64,000 nucleotides of DNA. Origin: Agarilytica sp045430305. GTDB lineage: Bacteria > Pseudomonadota > Gammaproteobacteria > Pseudomonadales > Cellvibrionaceae. This document shows, in pieces, positions 51,516 through 61,379 of the stretch (positions are counted from its first letter, which is position 1; each line of letters begins with the position of its first letter). Where the stretch lies: NCBI GenBank assembly GCA_045430305.1, contig JAILXW010000001.1, positions 62,001-126,000 on the forward strand, in the 5' to 3' direction. The notes under the pieces were generated by a model, which was given only the letters and a program-made list of their open reading frames with translations, was not told the DNA's origin and made no database searches. A program made the position numbers and the translations under genes.

Positions 51516-52652
51516 ATGCCGTACTGGCGTTTATCTTCCATATATTTTTTCTACTTTTCCGTTGTGGGTGGCATGTCTCCTTACTGGGGGCTCTACCTGC
51601 AAGATCTCCATTTTGAAGCTCATCAAATTGGTGCCTTAATCGCGGTGCCAATGGTGACAAAGCTTGTTGCGCCCAACCTCTGGAGTTGGTTGTCAGACCG
51701 GGTCGGAAAGCGAATGTTGATCATTCGTCTAGGGGCTTTAGGCGCTTGTCTTGCATTCATTGGTGTTTTTTTTCTGCAAGATTATTTCGCCTTGATGGCA
51801 ATCGTCGCCTTGTATAGTGTTTTTTGGAACGCGGTGCTTCCACAGTTTGAATCCATTACGTTGAGTTACTTAGGTGACAAAGTACATCACTATAGCCGTG
51901 TGCGGCTGTGGGGGTCGATTGGGTTTATTGTTACCGTGGTTTTTCTGGGGTGGTGGTTCGACGTATTTGGTGTGCACTGGTTGCCCTCATTTCTATTTGT
52001 ATTTCTATTAGGGATATTTTTATTTGCCTGTACTTTACCTGCCTTGCCTTCTGTCAAACACGAGAGCCACTGGCAAGATTTTATTGATGACCTAAAACAA
52101 AATCGCGCTTATATATTTTTTATCGTGCTATTTTTTTTACAGTTTAGCCACGGGGCATACTACGGTTTTTATAGTATCTATATGGAGTCACATGGTTACA
52201 GCAAAACCGTCATCGGTTTGCTTTGGGCGCTAGGAGTGACCAGCGAGATCGTTGTTTTTATCTATGTGCCACAAATTTTTCGAGCGGCCTCTGCTTATTC
52301 TCTACTCTCGTTTACTTTATTGATGAGCGCTTTGCGCTGGCTGTTGATCGCCTTTTTTCCGCACAATTTCGTTCTAGTGTTTGTCGCGCAATGTATTCAT
52401 GCTCTCTCGTTCGGTATGGCGCACGCGCTCGCCATTCATTTTATTAAGCACTCGTTTAAAGAAAGCGCACAAGGGCAGGGGCAGGCCCTATATTCTGCCT
52501 TCAGCTTTGGTGGTGGTGCAGCAATTGGGGCTTATACTAGCGGCTTGATTTGGGATGCCTCTGCAACGTTTACGTTCGTACTTTCAGCTGGGCTTGCCTT
52601 TGTTGCTTGGTTGATCTGCTACCTGTTTATTCCTAAGTCCATACTTCGTTAA
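51516..52652 (+). CDS. MFS transporter, PPP-type
   Basis: 378 residues with about 12 hydrophobic segments and no large soluble part. The loop between helices 2 and 3 (WSWLSDRVGKRMLIIR) is the MFS signature. It resembles the family that includes E. coli HcaT and the MFS gene next to aroC in pseudomonads; substrate unknown. Confidence 0.88.
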   Translation: MPYWRLSSIYFFYFSVVGGMSPYWGLYLQDLHFEAHQIGALIAVPMVTKLVAPNLWSWLSDRVGKRMLIIRLGALGACLAFIGVFFLQDYFALMAIVALYSVFWNAVLPQFESITLSYLGDKVHHYSRVRLWGSIGFIVTVVFLGWWFDVFGVHWLPSFLFVFLLGIFLFACTLPALPSVKHESHWQDFIDDLKQNRAYIFFIVLFFLQFSHGAYYGFYSIYMESHGYSKTVIGLLWALGVTSEIVVFIYVPQIFRAASAYSLLSFTLLMSALRWLLIAFFPHNFVLVFVAQCIHALSFGMAHALAIHFIKHSFKESAQGQGQALYSAFSFGGGAAIGAYTSGLIWDASATFTFVLSAGLAFVAWLICYLFIPKSILR

Positions 52653-52996
52653 GCCCTTTCAATATCGTACTCATCTGGATAGGTTTAGGTTTTTATATCT
52701 AAACATGATCTTCGCGTCATGATTTAAGTGCGCATTTTCATAGTCATAAAAACTATCTGAATACATGAAAGAAGCACCTAAATATCGATTTCTTTGTTTT
52801 AGGTCATAATGCTGGGTTCTAAATAGGCGAGGCATAAGACGTTTTGCTTTACTCTGTTGAAAATACTGTGAATAAGGATTAGGTTCTACTTATAGTCACA
52901 GGAAATGCAAATGCTGATCCATTCGTTAAAACGCATTCCATTTACAACATTAGCTCTTTGGGTTTTTCTACCTTTCTCTAATATTACGGGTAACAT
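52653..52996. other. Intergenic region before the 329-aa secreted protein gene
   Basis: 344 AT-rich bases with no gene or clear terminator. The promoter for the next gene is presumably near its right end. Confidence 0.45.
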
Positions 52997-53986
52997 ATGA
53001 AGATTTCTTTTTTATCTGTTGTAGCCGTTGTGGCTTTGTTTGCCGCGCCAATGAGTTTTGCTGCGCAGCAATGCCCTGCCATTGATTGCGACTGTAGTGC
53101 GTTGTCACAAGAGTCTTGGGTAAAGACCTGTGAGCAGCATGAAGCACGTATTCAAAAAGCCTGTGTGGAAAATGGAAATACACCGAAAGATTATTGTGCG
53201 GTACATGGGCCTAGCGCGAAGCCTTTGCCGCTCTCGTTAGAGATAAATGAATACAAAAATGATGCGTCTGTAAAAGCTTCCGCTGTAAAAGAAGAGCTAG
53301 GTGGGGCGACTTGGGCTATGACGTCAGATATCGATTCGGCAATTAAAGCTTACGATGAAAAGGCTTATGCGCGCACTCTAAAAATTCTTAAGTTGATTAA
53401 TGGGAGTTCAGACAAAGCTTTCCAGTTGCAGTTACAGCTAGCAGCTTTACTCAGTACTGAAGACAGTAAGCGAGCGTATAATTCGAGCTGGAAAAAATAT
53501 TCTAAAGGGGTAAAGCCAGCTGCAGAAAAGCTTGAAATATTCGGTAGTCGGTTAGCTTCACTTATTTCTACCGCCAGCACTAAGAAAGAGCAAAAAATAT
53601 TTAGTGTGCTTTCTCAAAAAGCCTTGCGTATCGCTGGTAAAAACTATGAGCATGTGGGGTATGGCGACGGTCAGTCTGGTCGTGATGGCAGTGCGGCAAA
53701 AACATGGAGCAAGGCTGCAAAGATTTCTTCGAAGATTGCACAAGCAAACCGTGATGTGAGTGGCACAGCCCGCGCTATTAAGTTTGCTGAATACCAGGCA
53801 GCAGCACGTCTGCACAGGGCAAGTTTTCACTGGCTTCGAAATGAAAGTCTAGGCGACTCAGTTGCAGCATTAAAAAATTCACAAGAATACCTTGATCACG
53901 ATGCACAAAAAGAAGTGGATGTTCTGATTACAAAAGAAGAGGAAAAGAGTTCTGGCGGTTTGGGTGGTATTCTCAGCGGTCGCTAA
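52997..53986 (+). CDS. Secreted protein of unknown family
   Basis: 329 residues. Signal peptide about 1-22 (ends MSFAA), followed by a short Cys-rich part (QQCPAIDCDCSALSQ, CEQHEARIQKACVENG, DYCAVHG) and then a helical, Lys- and Ala-rich region to residue 310, ending with a glycine tail (GGLGGILSGR). No TM helix after the signal. Resembles helical repeat proteins, but I do not recognise a family. ACGGGTAACAT precedes the ATG. Converges with the beta-barrel gene. Confidence 0.75.
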   Translation: MKISFLSVVAVVALFAAPMSFAAQQCPAIDCDCSALSQESWVKTCEQHEARIQKACVENGNTPKDYCAVHGPSAKPLPLSLEINEYKNDASVKASAVKEELGGATWAMTSDIDSAIKAYDEKAYARTLKILKLINGSSDKAFQLQLQLAALLSTEDSKRAYNSSWKKYSKGVKPAAEKLEIFGSRLASLISTASTKKEQKIFSVLSQKALRIAGKNYEHVGYGDGQSGRDGSAAKTWSKAAKISSKIAQANRDVSGTARAIKFAEYQAAARLHRASFHWLRNESLGDSVAALKNSQEYLDHDAQKEVDVLITKEEEKSSGGLGGILSGR

Positions 53987-54022
53987 TGCTTAGTTTTCAA
54001 TATTCTTTTTTTGTTGTGAAAG

Positions 54023-54871
54023 TTAGAGCCCAAAAGTAAGGCGTAAGAAAGGGCCACGTACTTTAAGTGTTGAGCCTAATTCGCCTAAATCATCTGAAAA
54101 GAAATGAGAACGCTTGTAGCCTCCTTCTATGCGGAAGGTATAGTTCCGGCTTTCTGTCGCGTAGGCAAGAGCGTATTCCGTATCATTAAAATTGTCGTCG
54201 CTCGACTCTCCATATTGCCAGGTGCTCGAAACAGAAACCGGTGTTTTAGGAATGTCGATATGAACTTTCGCATAAAGCAGAATTGGGGATTTTTCAATCT
54301 TTGCGCGAGAAACGGTGGGACCTGTATCGGTTGTTGTCGTCTCTTCGCCTGTTTCACCTGTGTCTGCGACGTCATCGGTACGCAGCTCTACAGCACCTTT
54401 AATATTTCGTTGAGTTAATCCGAGATCAAGATCAAGCCAACCTTCTTTTACGTTGTAGTAAAGAGAAACATCCTGAAAACTTAACTCGTATTTAGATTGC
54501 ATATTGGTGCTGGTAACGAATGTATTGCCGGCAAAGTTCACGTCGCGTAACGTCAGTACGGAAGTCCCCTCCGATTTAATTGGCGCATTACGATAAATTA
54601 ATTTTGGTAACCCTGGAAAGTCGTGGTTCAGCGTGATGGTATAGGTGTTAAGGGTTTCTTCGGCAATATCAAATTCGGCCGCAGAAAATAAAGTTCCAGT
54701 TACGGTAGGTTCCCCTTCGCTTGGTTCGAAAGGGTCAGACCGAACATGGCCTTTTATGCTTGCGTCCCAATAATCTACTCCAAGATGTAGACCAAGTAAT
54801 TCTTTTGCGTGAAGTTGTGTTGGAATGACCGATAAGCAAGTCAGATAAAATATTATGTGTGTTGTTTTCAA
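54023..54871 (-). CDS. TIGR04219-like outer-membrane beta-barrel protein
   Basis: 282 residues from a TTG start (forward bases 54869-54871), which overlaps the LysR stop as TTGA; CAGG lies just before. Signal peptide about 1-23 (MKTTHIIFYLTCLSVIPTQL, cleaved after HA). The mature part is beta-strand rich: GLHLGVDYWDASIKG, LPKLIYRNAPIKS, LSFQDVSLYYNV, LDLDLGLTQRNIKG, ending in F-x-L (RLTFGL). The pattern fits the TIGR04219 outer-membrane protein family. Function unknown. Coupling with the LysR gene suggests joint expression. Confidence 0.78.
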   Translation of the reverse strand: MKTTHIIFYLTCLSVIPTQLHAKELLGLHLGVDYWDASIKGHVRSDPFEPSEGEPTVTGTLFSAAEFDIAEETLNTYTITLNHDFPGLPKLIYRNAPIKSEGTSVLTLRDVNFAGNTFVTSTNMQSKYELSFQDVSLYYNVKEGWLDLDLGLTQRNIKGAVELRTDDVADTGETGEETTTTDTGPTVSRAKIEKSPILLYAKVHIDIPKTPVSVSSTWQYGESSDDNFNDTEYALAYATESRNYTFRIEGGYKRSHFFSDDLGELGSTLKVRGPFLRLTFGL

Positions 54872-55749
54872 CCTGTTTGTCCCTCTTGTTGTTGTTCCAG
54901 TACCGCATAAAAAGCTTTTGCGGCGTTTCCTAAGGATCGTTTCTGATGTTTTATAACCCCGAGCTTACGACTTAATTTTACACCAGGTTCTAGTATTCGC
55001 ATATGTGTGTCGATGAGTGTGGTCGGTAATACGCTCCAGCCGAGCCCCACAGAGACCATCATTTTGATTGTTTCTAAGTAGTTAGTCGCCATGTTCAGTG
55101 TTAGCGGTAAGCCTTTTTGGTCAAAGGTCGACTTCACAAGGCGCCCGGTAAACGTATTGAGGTCGGGCAATATAGCGGCTTCCTTGCTCAATTCTTGAAG
55201 GCTTACACGTTTTGAGTTTGCCAGTGGGTGTTCCGTGCTCACGACAAATTTAAGTGGGTCGTGCCATATGGTTTGCGCTTCGAGTGGTGGTTCTAGCTTT
55301 GGGGCCAGTGTTACCACTGCTAATTCGCATTCGCCCCTAATCACTTTTTCGTGCGCTTGTTCTGAATCGAGAAATTCAAATTGAAGGTTCACGTTACGGT
55401 GTTGCGATGCGAATGCTCTCAATACGGGGGGCAAATGGTGCAGGCCGATATGGTGACTGGTTGCCACATGAAGGTTGCCGACGATTTCGCCTGACAGTTC
55501 TCGTATCGATCGTTCGGTGCTATGCACACTTTGTAAGATCTTTTCCGCATTGGGGAGCAAGGCTTTGCCGGCCTCAGTAAGTGAGACGTCTTTGCCAAGA
55601 CGGTCAAATAGGCTGTGATTGAGGTGTTCTTCTAGCGCCGCAATACGTTTGCTTACCGCAGGCTGGGTGATAAACAGCTCTTTGGCCGCTTCAGAGAAAC
55701 TGTGGGTGCGGGCAACGGCGGTAAATGCTTTCAGTTCATCTAGATCCAT
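54868..55749 (-). CDS. LysR-type transcriptional regulator
   Basis: 293 residues. The N-terminal winged HTH is typical (LDELKAFTAVARTHSFSEAA, LFITQPAVSKRIAALEEHL, LFDRLGK) and a substrate-binding domain follows from about 90. Divergent from leuC, with a 206-base intergenic region that holds a symmetric element at 55810-55828. By position it probably controls leuC-leuD-leuB, although the inducer is unknown. Confidence 0.9.
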   Translation of the reverse strand: MDLDELKAFTAVARTHSFSEAAKELFITQPAVSKRIAALEEHLNHSLFDRLGKDVSLTEAGKALLPNAEKILQSVHSTERSIRELSGEIVGNLHVATSHHIGLHHLPPVLRAFASQHRNVNLQFEFLDSEQAHEKVIRGECELAVVTLAPKLEPPLEAQTIWHDPLKFVVSTEHPLANSKRVSLQELSKEAAILPDLNTFTGRLVKSTFDQKGLPLTLNMATNYLETIKMMVSVGLGWSVLPTTLIDTHMRILEPGVKLSRKLGVIKHQKRSLGNAAKAFYAVLEQQQEGQTG

Positions 55750-55809
55750 AGGGTTTTTTATATTCTATTCCTACTGAGAATGCAAATTATAAAAATAATG
55801 AATTTGAGT

Positions 55810-55828
55810 TATTACTTGCCGAGTAATA
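55810..55828. promoter_or_regulatory. LysR-type operator between the regulator and leuC
   Basis: TATTACT-TGCCG-AGTAATA is a perfect seven-base inverted repeat with a five-base centre. It contains the LysR T-N11-A core. It lies 61 bases before the LysR start and 127 bases before leuC. Confidence 0.65.
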
Positions 55829-55955
55829 GAATTGCCACAATATCTAGATTTACTTACATATTACCGGCCCCCCTTTACGGCGGGTCGAAACAATACATTC
55901 CCTAGCGCGCAACCTCGCCAGGAATGCAATCGAAAAACGTAACTTAGGAAAAATC

Positions 55956-57377
55956 ATGTCGGCCCGAACACTTTACGACAAACTTTGGGACATGCATGTC
56001 GTCACCGAACGCGATGATGGTACTGCACTGCTTTATATTGACCGTCACATCATTCACGAAGTGACGACGCCGCAGGCCTTCGAAGGTCTGCGTCTCGCCG
56101 GTCGTAAGCCTTGGCGAACCGATAGCGTCTTAGCAACCACGGATCATAACGTTCCGACAGAAGCGCAAGAGCGTGCTGGTGGTGTGCAGGGCATCAAAGA
56201 CCCTATATCTAAACTGCAGGTTCAAACCTTGGACGACAATTGCGACGCGCTAGGTATCGTTGAATTTAAAATCAATGACCCACGCCAAGGCATTGTGCAT
56301 GTGATTGGGCCAGAAACAGGTGCCTGTCTACCAGGTATGACCGTTGTATGCGGAGACTCACACACGTCAACCAACGGCGCACTTGCTGCAATGTCTATGG
56401 GGATTGGTACTAGCGAAGTGGAGCACGTGCTTGCGACACAATGTCTTGTTGCCAAGAAAATGAAAAACATGCTCATTAAAGTGGATGGCCAACTTGGTAA
56501 AGGCGTAACGCCAAAAGATGTTGTGTTAGCCATTATTGGCAAGATTGGTACCGCTGGTGGAACCGGCTGTGCGATTGAATTTGGCGGTGAAGTTTTTCGC
56601 AGTATGAGTATGGAAGGGCGCCTCACGGTATGTAACATGGCCATTGAAGCTGGCGCACGTGCAGGAATGGTGTCCTTCGATGATATTACTTTGGAATATG
56701 TTAAAGGCCGTGCTTTTGCTCCAAAAGGTGATCAATGGGGGCAGGCGTTAGCGCAGTGGCAAGATCTTAAGAGTGATGAAGGTGCTGCTTTCGATATCGT
56801 TGTTGAAATGAAAGGTGAAGACATTCAGCCACAAGTGACTTGGGGAACATCACCAGAAATGGTTGCACCTATAGACGCTTCCGTTCCAAACCCTGCGAAC
56901 GAAAGCGATGAGGTGAAGCGTCGCGACGTTGAGCGCGCATTGGAATATATGGGCTTAAACCCAGATCAAGCCATTACTGATATTGCGGTTGATCGTGTTT
57001 TCATCGGCTCTTGTACGAACTCTCGTATTGAAGATATGCGTGCGGCGGCAGAAGTTGTAAAAGGCCGAACAAAAGCCGGTAGCGTGATTCAAGCTCTAAT
57101 TGTGCCCGGCTCCGGCTCGGTAAAAAGACAAGCTGAAGAAGAAGGCCTCGACAAAATATTTATAGATGCAGGAATGGAGTGGCGTGAGCCTGGTTGTTCC
57201 ATGTGTCTAGCAATGAATGCAGACAAGCTCGGTGAAGGGGAGCATTGCGCTTCTACTTCTAACCGGAATTTTCAAAGTCGTCAGGGCTTCGGCGGTCGCA
57301 CACACCTTGTAAGCCCTGCTATGGCAGCGGCGGCGGCGATTGCTGGCAAGTTTGTCGATGTTCGTGACTTTGAATGA
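55956..57377 (+). CDS. leuC: 3-isopropylmalate dehydratase large subunit
   Basis: With LeuD it isomerises 2-isopropylmalate to 3-isopropylmalate in leucine synthesis. 473 residues, aconitase superfamily; 4Fe-4S ligands are in FIGSCTNSRIEDM (near 350) and EPGCSMCLAMN (near 410). Also GTACLPGMTVVCGDSHTSTNG-type region (quoted in parts: PGMTVVCGDSHTST) and GTSEVEHVLATQ. TTAGGAAAAATC precedes the ATG. First gene of the leuCDB cluster. Confidence 0.98.
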   Translation: MSARTLYDKLWDMHVVTERDDGTALLYIDRHIIHEVTTPQAFEGLRLAGRKPWRTDSVLATTDHNVPTEAQERAGGVQGIKDPISKLQVQTLDDNCDALGIVEFKINDPRQGIVHVIGPETGACLPGMTVVCGDSHTSTNGALAAMSMGIGTSEVEHVLATQCLVAKKMKNMLIKVDGQLGKGVTPKDVVLAIIGKIGTAGGTGCAIEFGGEVFRSMSMEGRLTVCNMAIEAGARAGMVSFDDITLEYVKGRAFAPKGDQWGQALAQWQDLKSDEGAAFDIVVEMKGEDIQPQVTWGTSPEMVAPIDASVPNPANESDEVKRRDVERALEYMGLNPDQAITDIAVDRVFIGSCTNSRIEDMRAAAEVVKGRTKAGSVIQALIVPGSGSVKRQAEEEGLDKIFIDAGMEWREPGCSMCLAMNADKLGEGEHCASTSNRNFQSRQGFGGRTHLVSPAMAAAAAIAGKFVDVRDFE

Positions 57378-57408
57378 AGAATAATCGCGCAAGTTTAAGA
57401 GAAAAAAT

Positions 57409-58059
57409 ATGAAAAGTTTTACCCAGCACAAAGGCCTTGCGGCCCCAATGGACCGCGCGAATGTGGATACGGATCTCATTATTCCAAAGCAGTTTCTTAA
57501 ATCCATCAAACGCACTGGTTTTGGCCCTAATCTATTCGACGATATTCGTTATCTAGACAAGGGTGAGCCCGGAATGGATAATTCACAGCGTCAATTGAAC
57601 CCAGAATTTCCGCTCAATCATGAGCGCTATAAAGGCGCGAGTGTTTTACTGGCACGTGAGAACTTTGGTTGTGGTTCTAGCCGTGAACACGCGCCATGGG
57701 CATTGGATGAGTATGGTTTTCGGGCCGTTATTGCGCCAAGCTATGCCGATATCTTTTTCAATAACTGTTTTAAAAACGGGTTGCTGCCGATTATATTGGA
57801 TGAAGCCATTGTTGATGAGCTTTTTACCGCGATGTACGCGCAAGAAGGCTATGAACTTGATATTGATTTAGAAAAACAAACTGTTACAACGCCAGAAGGA
57901 AAAGAAATTTCTTTTGAAGTGGGGGCGTTTCGAAAGCACTGTCTGTTGAATGGTTTTGACGATGTAAGCCTTACATTACAGCAGGCAGACAATATCAAAA
58001 GCTACGAAGAAAAATTAAAAACACGTTCGCCTTGGCTGTTTAACGCCATTCATAACTAG
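57409..58059 (+). CDS. leuD: 3-isopropylmalate dehydratase small subunit
   Basis: 216 residues; the swivel domain partner of LeuC. Conserved NVDTDLIIPKQFLKS, FGCGSSREHAPWAL and IIAPSYADIFFNNCFKNGLLP-like segments (in parts: APSYADIFFNNC). 31 bases after leuC, so cotranscribed. Confidence 0.97.
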   Translation: MKSFTQHKGLAAPMDRANVDTDLIIPKQFLKSIKRTGFGPNLFDDIRYLDKGEPGMDNSQRQLNPEFPLNHERYKGASVLLARENFGCGSSREHAPWALDEYGFRAVIAPSYADIFFNNCFKNGLLPIILDEAIVDELFTAMYAQEGYELDIDLEKQTVTTPEGKEISFEVGAFRKHCLLNGFDDVSLTLQQADNIKSYEEKLKTRSPWLFNAIHN

Positions 58060-58090
58060 AGCGATCTATTTAAAAAAACGGGGAAGTTTT

Positions 58091-59170
58091 GTGAGTAAGA
58101 AAATTGTAATCCTGCCAGGCGACGGTATTGGTCCTGAAATTGTAGCGGAAGCACAAAAAGTATTGGCCGCGGTTGATGGTAAATTTAATCTTGGATTAAA
58201 AATCGAAGAAGATTGTATTGGTGGTGCCGCTTACGATAAATACGGCGTTCCGCTTGATAATTCTACCCTAGAACTGTGCCAAAATGCCGATGCGGTATTA
58301 ATGGGGTCAGTCGGTGGGCCAAGGTACGACGAATTAGACCCGAGTATTCGCCCGGAAAAAGGCTTGTTAAAAATTCGTTACGAAATGGGTTTGTTTGCAA
58401 ACTTACGGCCTGCAATTTTGTATCCGCAACTGGCGGACGCTTCTGCACTTAAGCCAGAGGTGGTTTCTGGTTTAGATATTTTAATTGTGCGTGAATTAAC
58501 GGGTGGTATTTATTTTGGTGAGCCTCGTGGTATTCGCATATTAGAAAACGGTGAGCGTCAGGGTTACAACACTTACGTTTATTCAGAAAGTGAGATTGAA
58601 CGCATTGGTCGTGTCGCTTTTGAAATGGCGATGAAGCGTGATAAAAAAGTATGTTCGGTTGATAAGTCAAATGTATTAGAAGTCACCGTGTTGTGGCGTG
58701 AAGTTATGCAATCGCTTGCGAAAGATTACCCGGAAGTAGAGCTGACGCATATGTACGTCGATAACGCGGCGATGCAATTGGTTAAAGTGCCTAAGCAATT
58801 TGATGTAATTGTGACGGGGAATATGTTTGGCGATATTCTTTCAGATACCGCCGCAATGTTGACGGGCTCTATCGGTATGTTGCCTTCGGCAAGTTTGCGT
58901 TCAGATGGTAAAGGCTTGTACGAGCCTGTACATGGTTCTGCGCCAGACATTGCAGGCCAAGGTATTGCAAACCCATTAGCGACAATTCTTTCTGCAGCGA
59001 TGATGTTCCGTTATTCATTAAACGAAGCAAACGTGGCCGATGCAATTGAAACAGCAGTGGGTAAGGTGTTGGATACAGGCGTTCGTACTGGGGATATTTT
59101 CTCCGAAGGCATGACAAAAGTTTCTACCTCTGAAATGGGCGATGCGGTGGTTGCAGCCTTAGAGGGTTAG
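58091..59170 (+). CDS. leuB: 3-isopropylmalate dehydrogenase
   Basis: NAD-dependent oxidative decarboxylation of 3-isopropylmalate in leucine synthesis. 359 residues from a GTG with GGGGAAG before it. ILPGDGIGPEIVAEA, RELTGGIYFGEPR, VDKSNVLEVTVLWREV and DILSDTAAMLTGSIGMLPSA are present; the loop motif LTGGIYFG sets the 3-isopropylmalate specificity. Confidence 0.98.
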   Translation: MSKKIVILPGDGIGPEIVAEAQKVLAAVDGKFNLGLKIEEDCIGGAAYDKYGVPLDNSTLELCQNADAVLMGSVGGPRYDELDPSIRPEKGLLKIRYEMGLFANLRPAILYPQLADASALKPEVVSGLDILIVRELTGGIYFGEPRGIRILENGERQGYNTYVYSESEIERIGRVAFEMAMKRDKKVCSVDKSNVLEVTVLWREVMQSLAKDYPEVELTHMYVDNAAMQLVKVPKQFDVIVTGNMFGDILSDTAAMLTGSIGMLPSASLRSDGKGLYEPVHGSAPDIAGQGIANPLATILSAAMMFRYSLNEANVADAIETAVGKVLDTGVRTGDIFSEGMTKVSTSEMGDAVVAALEG

Positions 59171-59195
59171 TCGCTTTAAATTTAGGGAAAGTCTT

Positions 59196-59741
59196 ATGTT
59201 TAGATCCAAATCTGAGTTGGAAGCAGGTGTTGAACATATTCAGCGGTCGCCAAAAAATGAAGGTGACATTGCGATGATTGTGTGTCGCCCCGGCGTTGGT
59301 AAGCGCAAGGTGCTACAAGACGCAGCGCTTGATTTGCATGAGGGCTTGGTGGGCGACAATTGGTTAACGCGCGGTTTTAAAAAGTCGCCTGATGGTTCAG
59401 CTCACCCCGACATGCAATTGAATATTATGAATGCGCGTTCTGTGGAGTTAATTGCCGGTGCAAAAGAGCGTTGGCCTTTAGCGGGTGATCAATTTTATGT
59501 GGATCTTGATTTAAGCCCTGAAAATTTGCCGCCGGGTACAAAGTTAAAAATGGGTGATGCAGAAATTATTATTACTGCGGAGCCGCATTTGGGGTGCAAA
59601 AAGTTTTCGGAACGCTTTGGGCGAGATGCTTCTATGTTTGTGAATTCCGATCTCGGAAAAGCCCTTAATCTTCGTGGTGTAAATGCAAAAGTAACCCAGC
59701 CGGGCAACGTAAATGCTGGCGATCGTATTCGAAAGATATAG
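59196..59741 (+). CDS. MOSC domain protein
   Basis: 181 residues. LHEGLVGDNWL, MNARSVELIAG, LPPGTKLKMGDAEIIIT, and the Cys in HLGCKKFSERFG match MOSC proteins related to the molybdenum-cofactor sulfurase C-terminal domain. 25 bases after leuB and 27 before asd, so part of the same transcript. Substrate unknown. Confidence 0.88.
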   Translation: MFRSKSELEAGVEHIQRSPKNEGDIAMIVCRPGVGKRKVLQDAALDLHEGLVGDNWLTRGFKKSPDGSAHPDMQLNIMNARSVELIAGAKERWPLAGDQFYVDLDLSPENLPPGTKLKMGDAEIIITAEPHLGCKKFSERFGRDASMFVNSDLGKALNLRGVNAKVTQPGNVNAGDRIRKI

Positions 59742-59768
59742 AAAAGAAATTTTTTTTAGGTTGTTATT

Positions 59769-60881
59769 ATGACATTAAAAGTAGGTTTTGTAGGTTGGCG
59801 TGGCATGGTGGGCTCAGTGCTCATGGGTCGCATGTTGGAAGAAAATGATTTTGCTTCAATAGAGCCTATCTTTTTTACGACTTCAAATGTAGGCGGGCAG
59901 GGGCCGAGTATTGGAAAAGATATTCCACCTTTGCAAGACGCATACGACTTAGATGCACTCAAAGCTTTGGACGCTATTGTTAGCTGTCAGGGTGGCGACT
60001 ACACCAACAAAGTATTTTCCGATTTGCGTGGCAGTGGCTGGAACGGTTACTGGATCGATGCCGCTTCTACTCTGCGAATGAATGATGATGCGGTGTTGAT
60101 TCTCGACCCAGTAAACCTCGGCGTCATCAAAGATGGTTTGCAAAAAGGTGTTAAAAACTACATCGGCGGGAACTGTACCGTTAGTTTGATGCTGATGGGC
60201 CTTGGTGGTCTTTTCAAAGAGGGCCTAGTGGATTGGGTAACAGCCATGACATACCAGGCAGCCAGTGGTTCCGGTGCGCGCAATATGCGTGAGCTGATCA
60301 CGCAGATGGGTGAAATCCGCGATGGTGTCGCTTCAGAGTTAGCCGACCCGTCTTCCGCGATTCTCGATATCGACCGCAAAGTAGCCAAAAGTATGCGTGG
60401 CGGTTTGAGTATTGATGAGTTTGGTGCGCCGTTAGCGGGCAGCCTGTTGCCTTACATCGACAAGCAGCTCGAAAATGGCCAAAGCCGGGAAGAATGGAAA
60501 GGCGGTGTAGAAACCAACAAGATTCTTGGACGCGGTGCTAACCCAATCGCCATCGACGGCATTTGTGTGCGTATAGGTGCCATGCGTTGTCATAGTCAGG
60601 CGTTGACCATTAAGCTCAACAAAGACATTCCGCTCGACGAGGTTCACGACATTCTCGATAAGGGCAGTGAATGGTCGAAGGTGATTCCTAATGACCGTGA
60701 CATCACGCTTCAAGAGCTTACCCCAACCAAAGTGACTGGTACGCTTTCCGTGCCCGTAGGGCGCTTGCGTAAAATGGCCATGGGGCCAGAATATCTGAGT
60801 GCCTTTACGGTAGGTGACCAATTGTTGTGGGGTGCGGCCGAGCCACTTCGTCGCATGTTGCGTATTTTGCAAGAGGCATAA
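59769..60881 (+). CDS. asd: Aspartate-semialdehyde dehydrogenase
   Basis: Converts aspartyl phosphate to aspartate semialdehyde for lysine, threonine and methionine. 370 residues. VGFVGWRGMVGSVLM at the NADP site; catalytic Cys in IGGNCTVSLM; the acid/base His in IGAMRCHSQALTIKLN. Of the gram-negative Asd type. A terminator follows. Confidence 0.98.
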   Translation: MTLKVGFVGWRGMVGSVLMGRMLEENDFASIEPIFFTTSNVGGQGPSIGKDIPPLQDAYDLDALKALDAIVSCQGGDYTNKVFSDLRGSGWNGYWIDAASTLRMNDDAVLILDPVNLGVIKDGLQKGVKNYIGGNCTVSLMLMGLGGLFKEGLVDWVTAMTYQAASGSGARNMRELITQMGEIRDGVASELADPSSAILDIDRKVAKSMRGGLSIDEFGAPLAGSLLPYIDKQLENGQSREEWKGGVETNKILGRGANPIAIDGICVRIGAMRCHSQALTIKLNKDIPLDEVHDILDKGSEWSKVIPNDRDITLQELTPTKVTGTLSVPVGRLRKMAMGPEYLSAFTVGDQLLWGAAEPLRRMLRILQEA

Positions 60882-60914
60882 ACTGATAGCACGTTAGAAG
60901 CTTGCTCCATTCAG

Positions 60915-60964
60915 ATGGCGTGGCGAGAACACTCATTTTAGGTGTTTTCCCACGCCATTTTCAT
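60915..60964 (+). terminator. Terminator after asd
   Basis: ATGGCGTGG and CCACGCCAT form a nine-base stem that encloses a second short stem (GAACAC / GTGTTT) and is followed by TTTTCATTT. 33 bases past the stop. Confidence 0.8.
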
Positions 60965-61379
60965 TTATAGAGCTGCAACGACCAGAGCAAGAGCTGCAGC
61001 TATTTTTTTTGCAAAGTTACAGCTTATTGTCCATTCTCAAAGTAATACGCCAAGTGTCGCGGCAAACTAACTGAATTCCCTAGAAAAAGCGCGTTAGGCG
61101 AGACAAAATCGAGTTGCGTTTAAAAAATGTACAGTTTTGCCCCCGATTGGCCTTTTCTGGGTGAATATTGGCCCAATTAATTTGGCAATACATTGAAAAA
61201 AAGCTATTTATAATGAATACTTACGTTCAATACTGAAAGATTATTCGAGGTTTTGCCGCCTGTTGCCAGCTCCTTGTGAGAATGGCTTAGCCTGGCAAAG
61301 CTTCTTTCGGTGAACGTTAGCCGATAATAATTAAACATTGGATCTCAAAATATTGGATCTCAAGAAATAGGGTCTACTC
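60965..61379. other. Intergenic region before fimV
   Basis: 415 bases with no gene. A short direct repeat (TTGGATCTCAA) occurs twice at about 61338-61360. AGGG lies ten bases before the fimV ATG. Confidence 0.45.
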
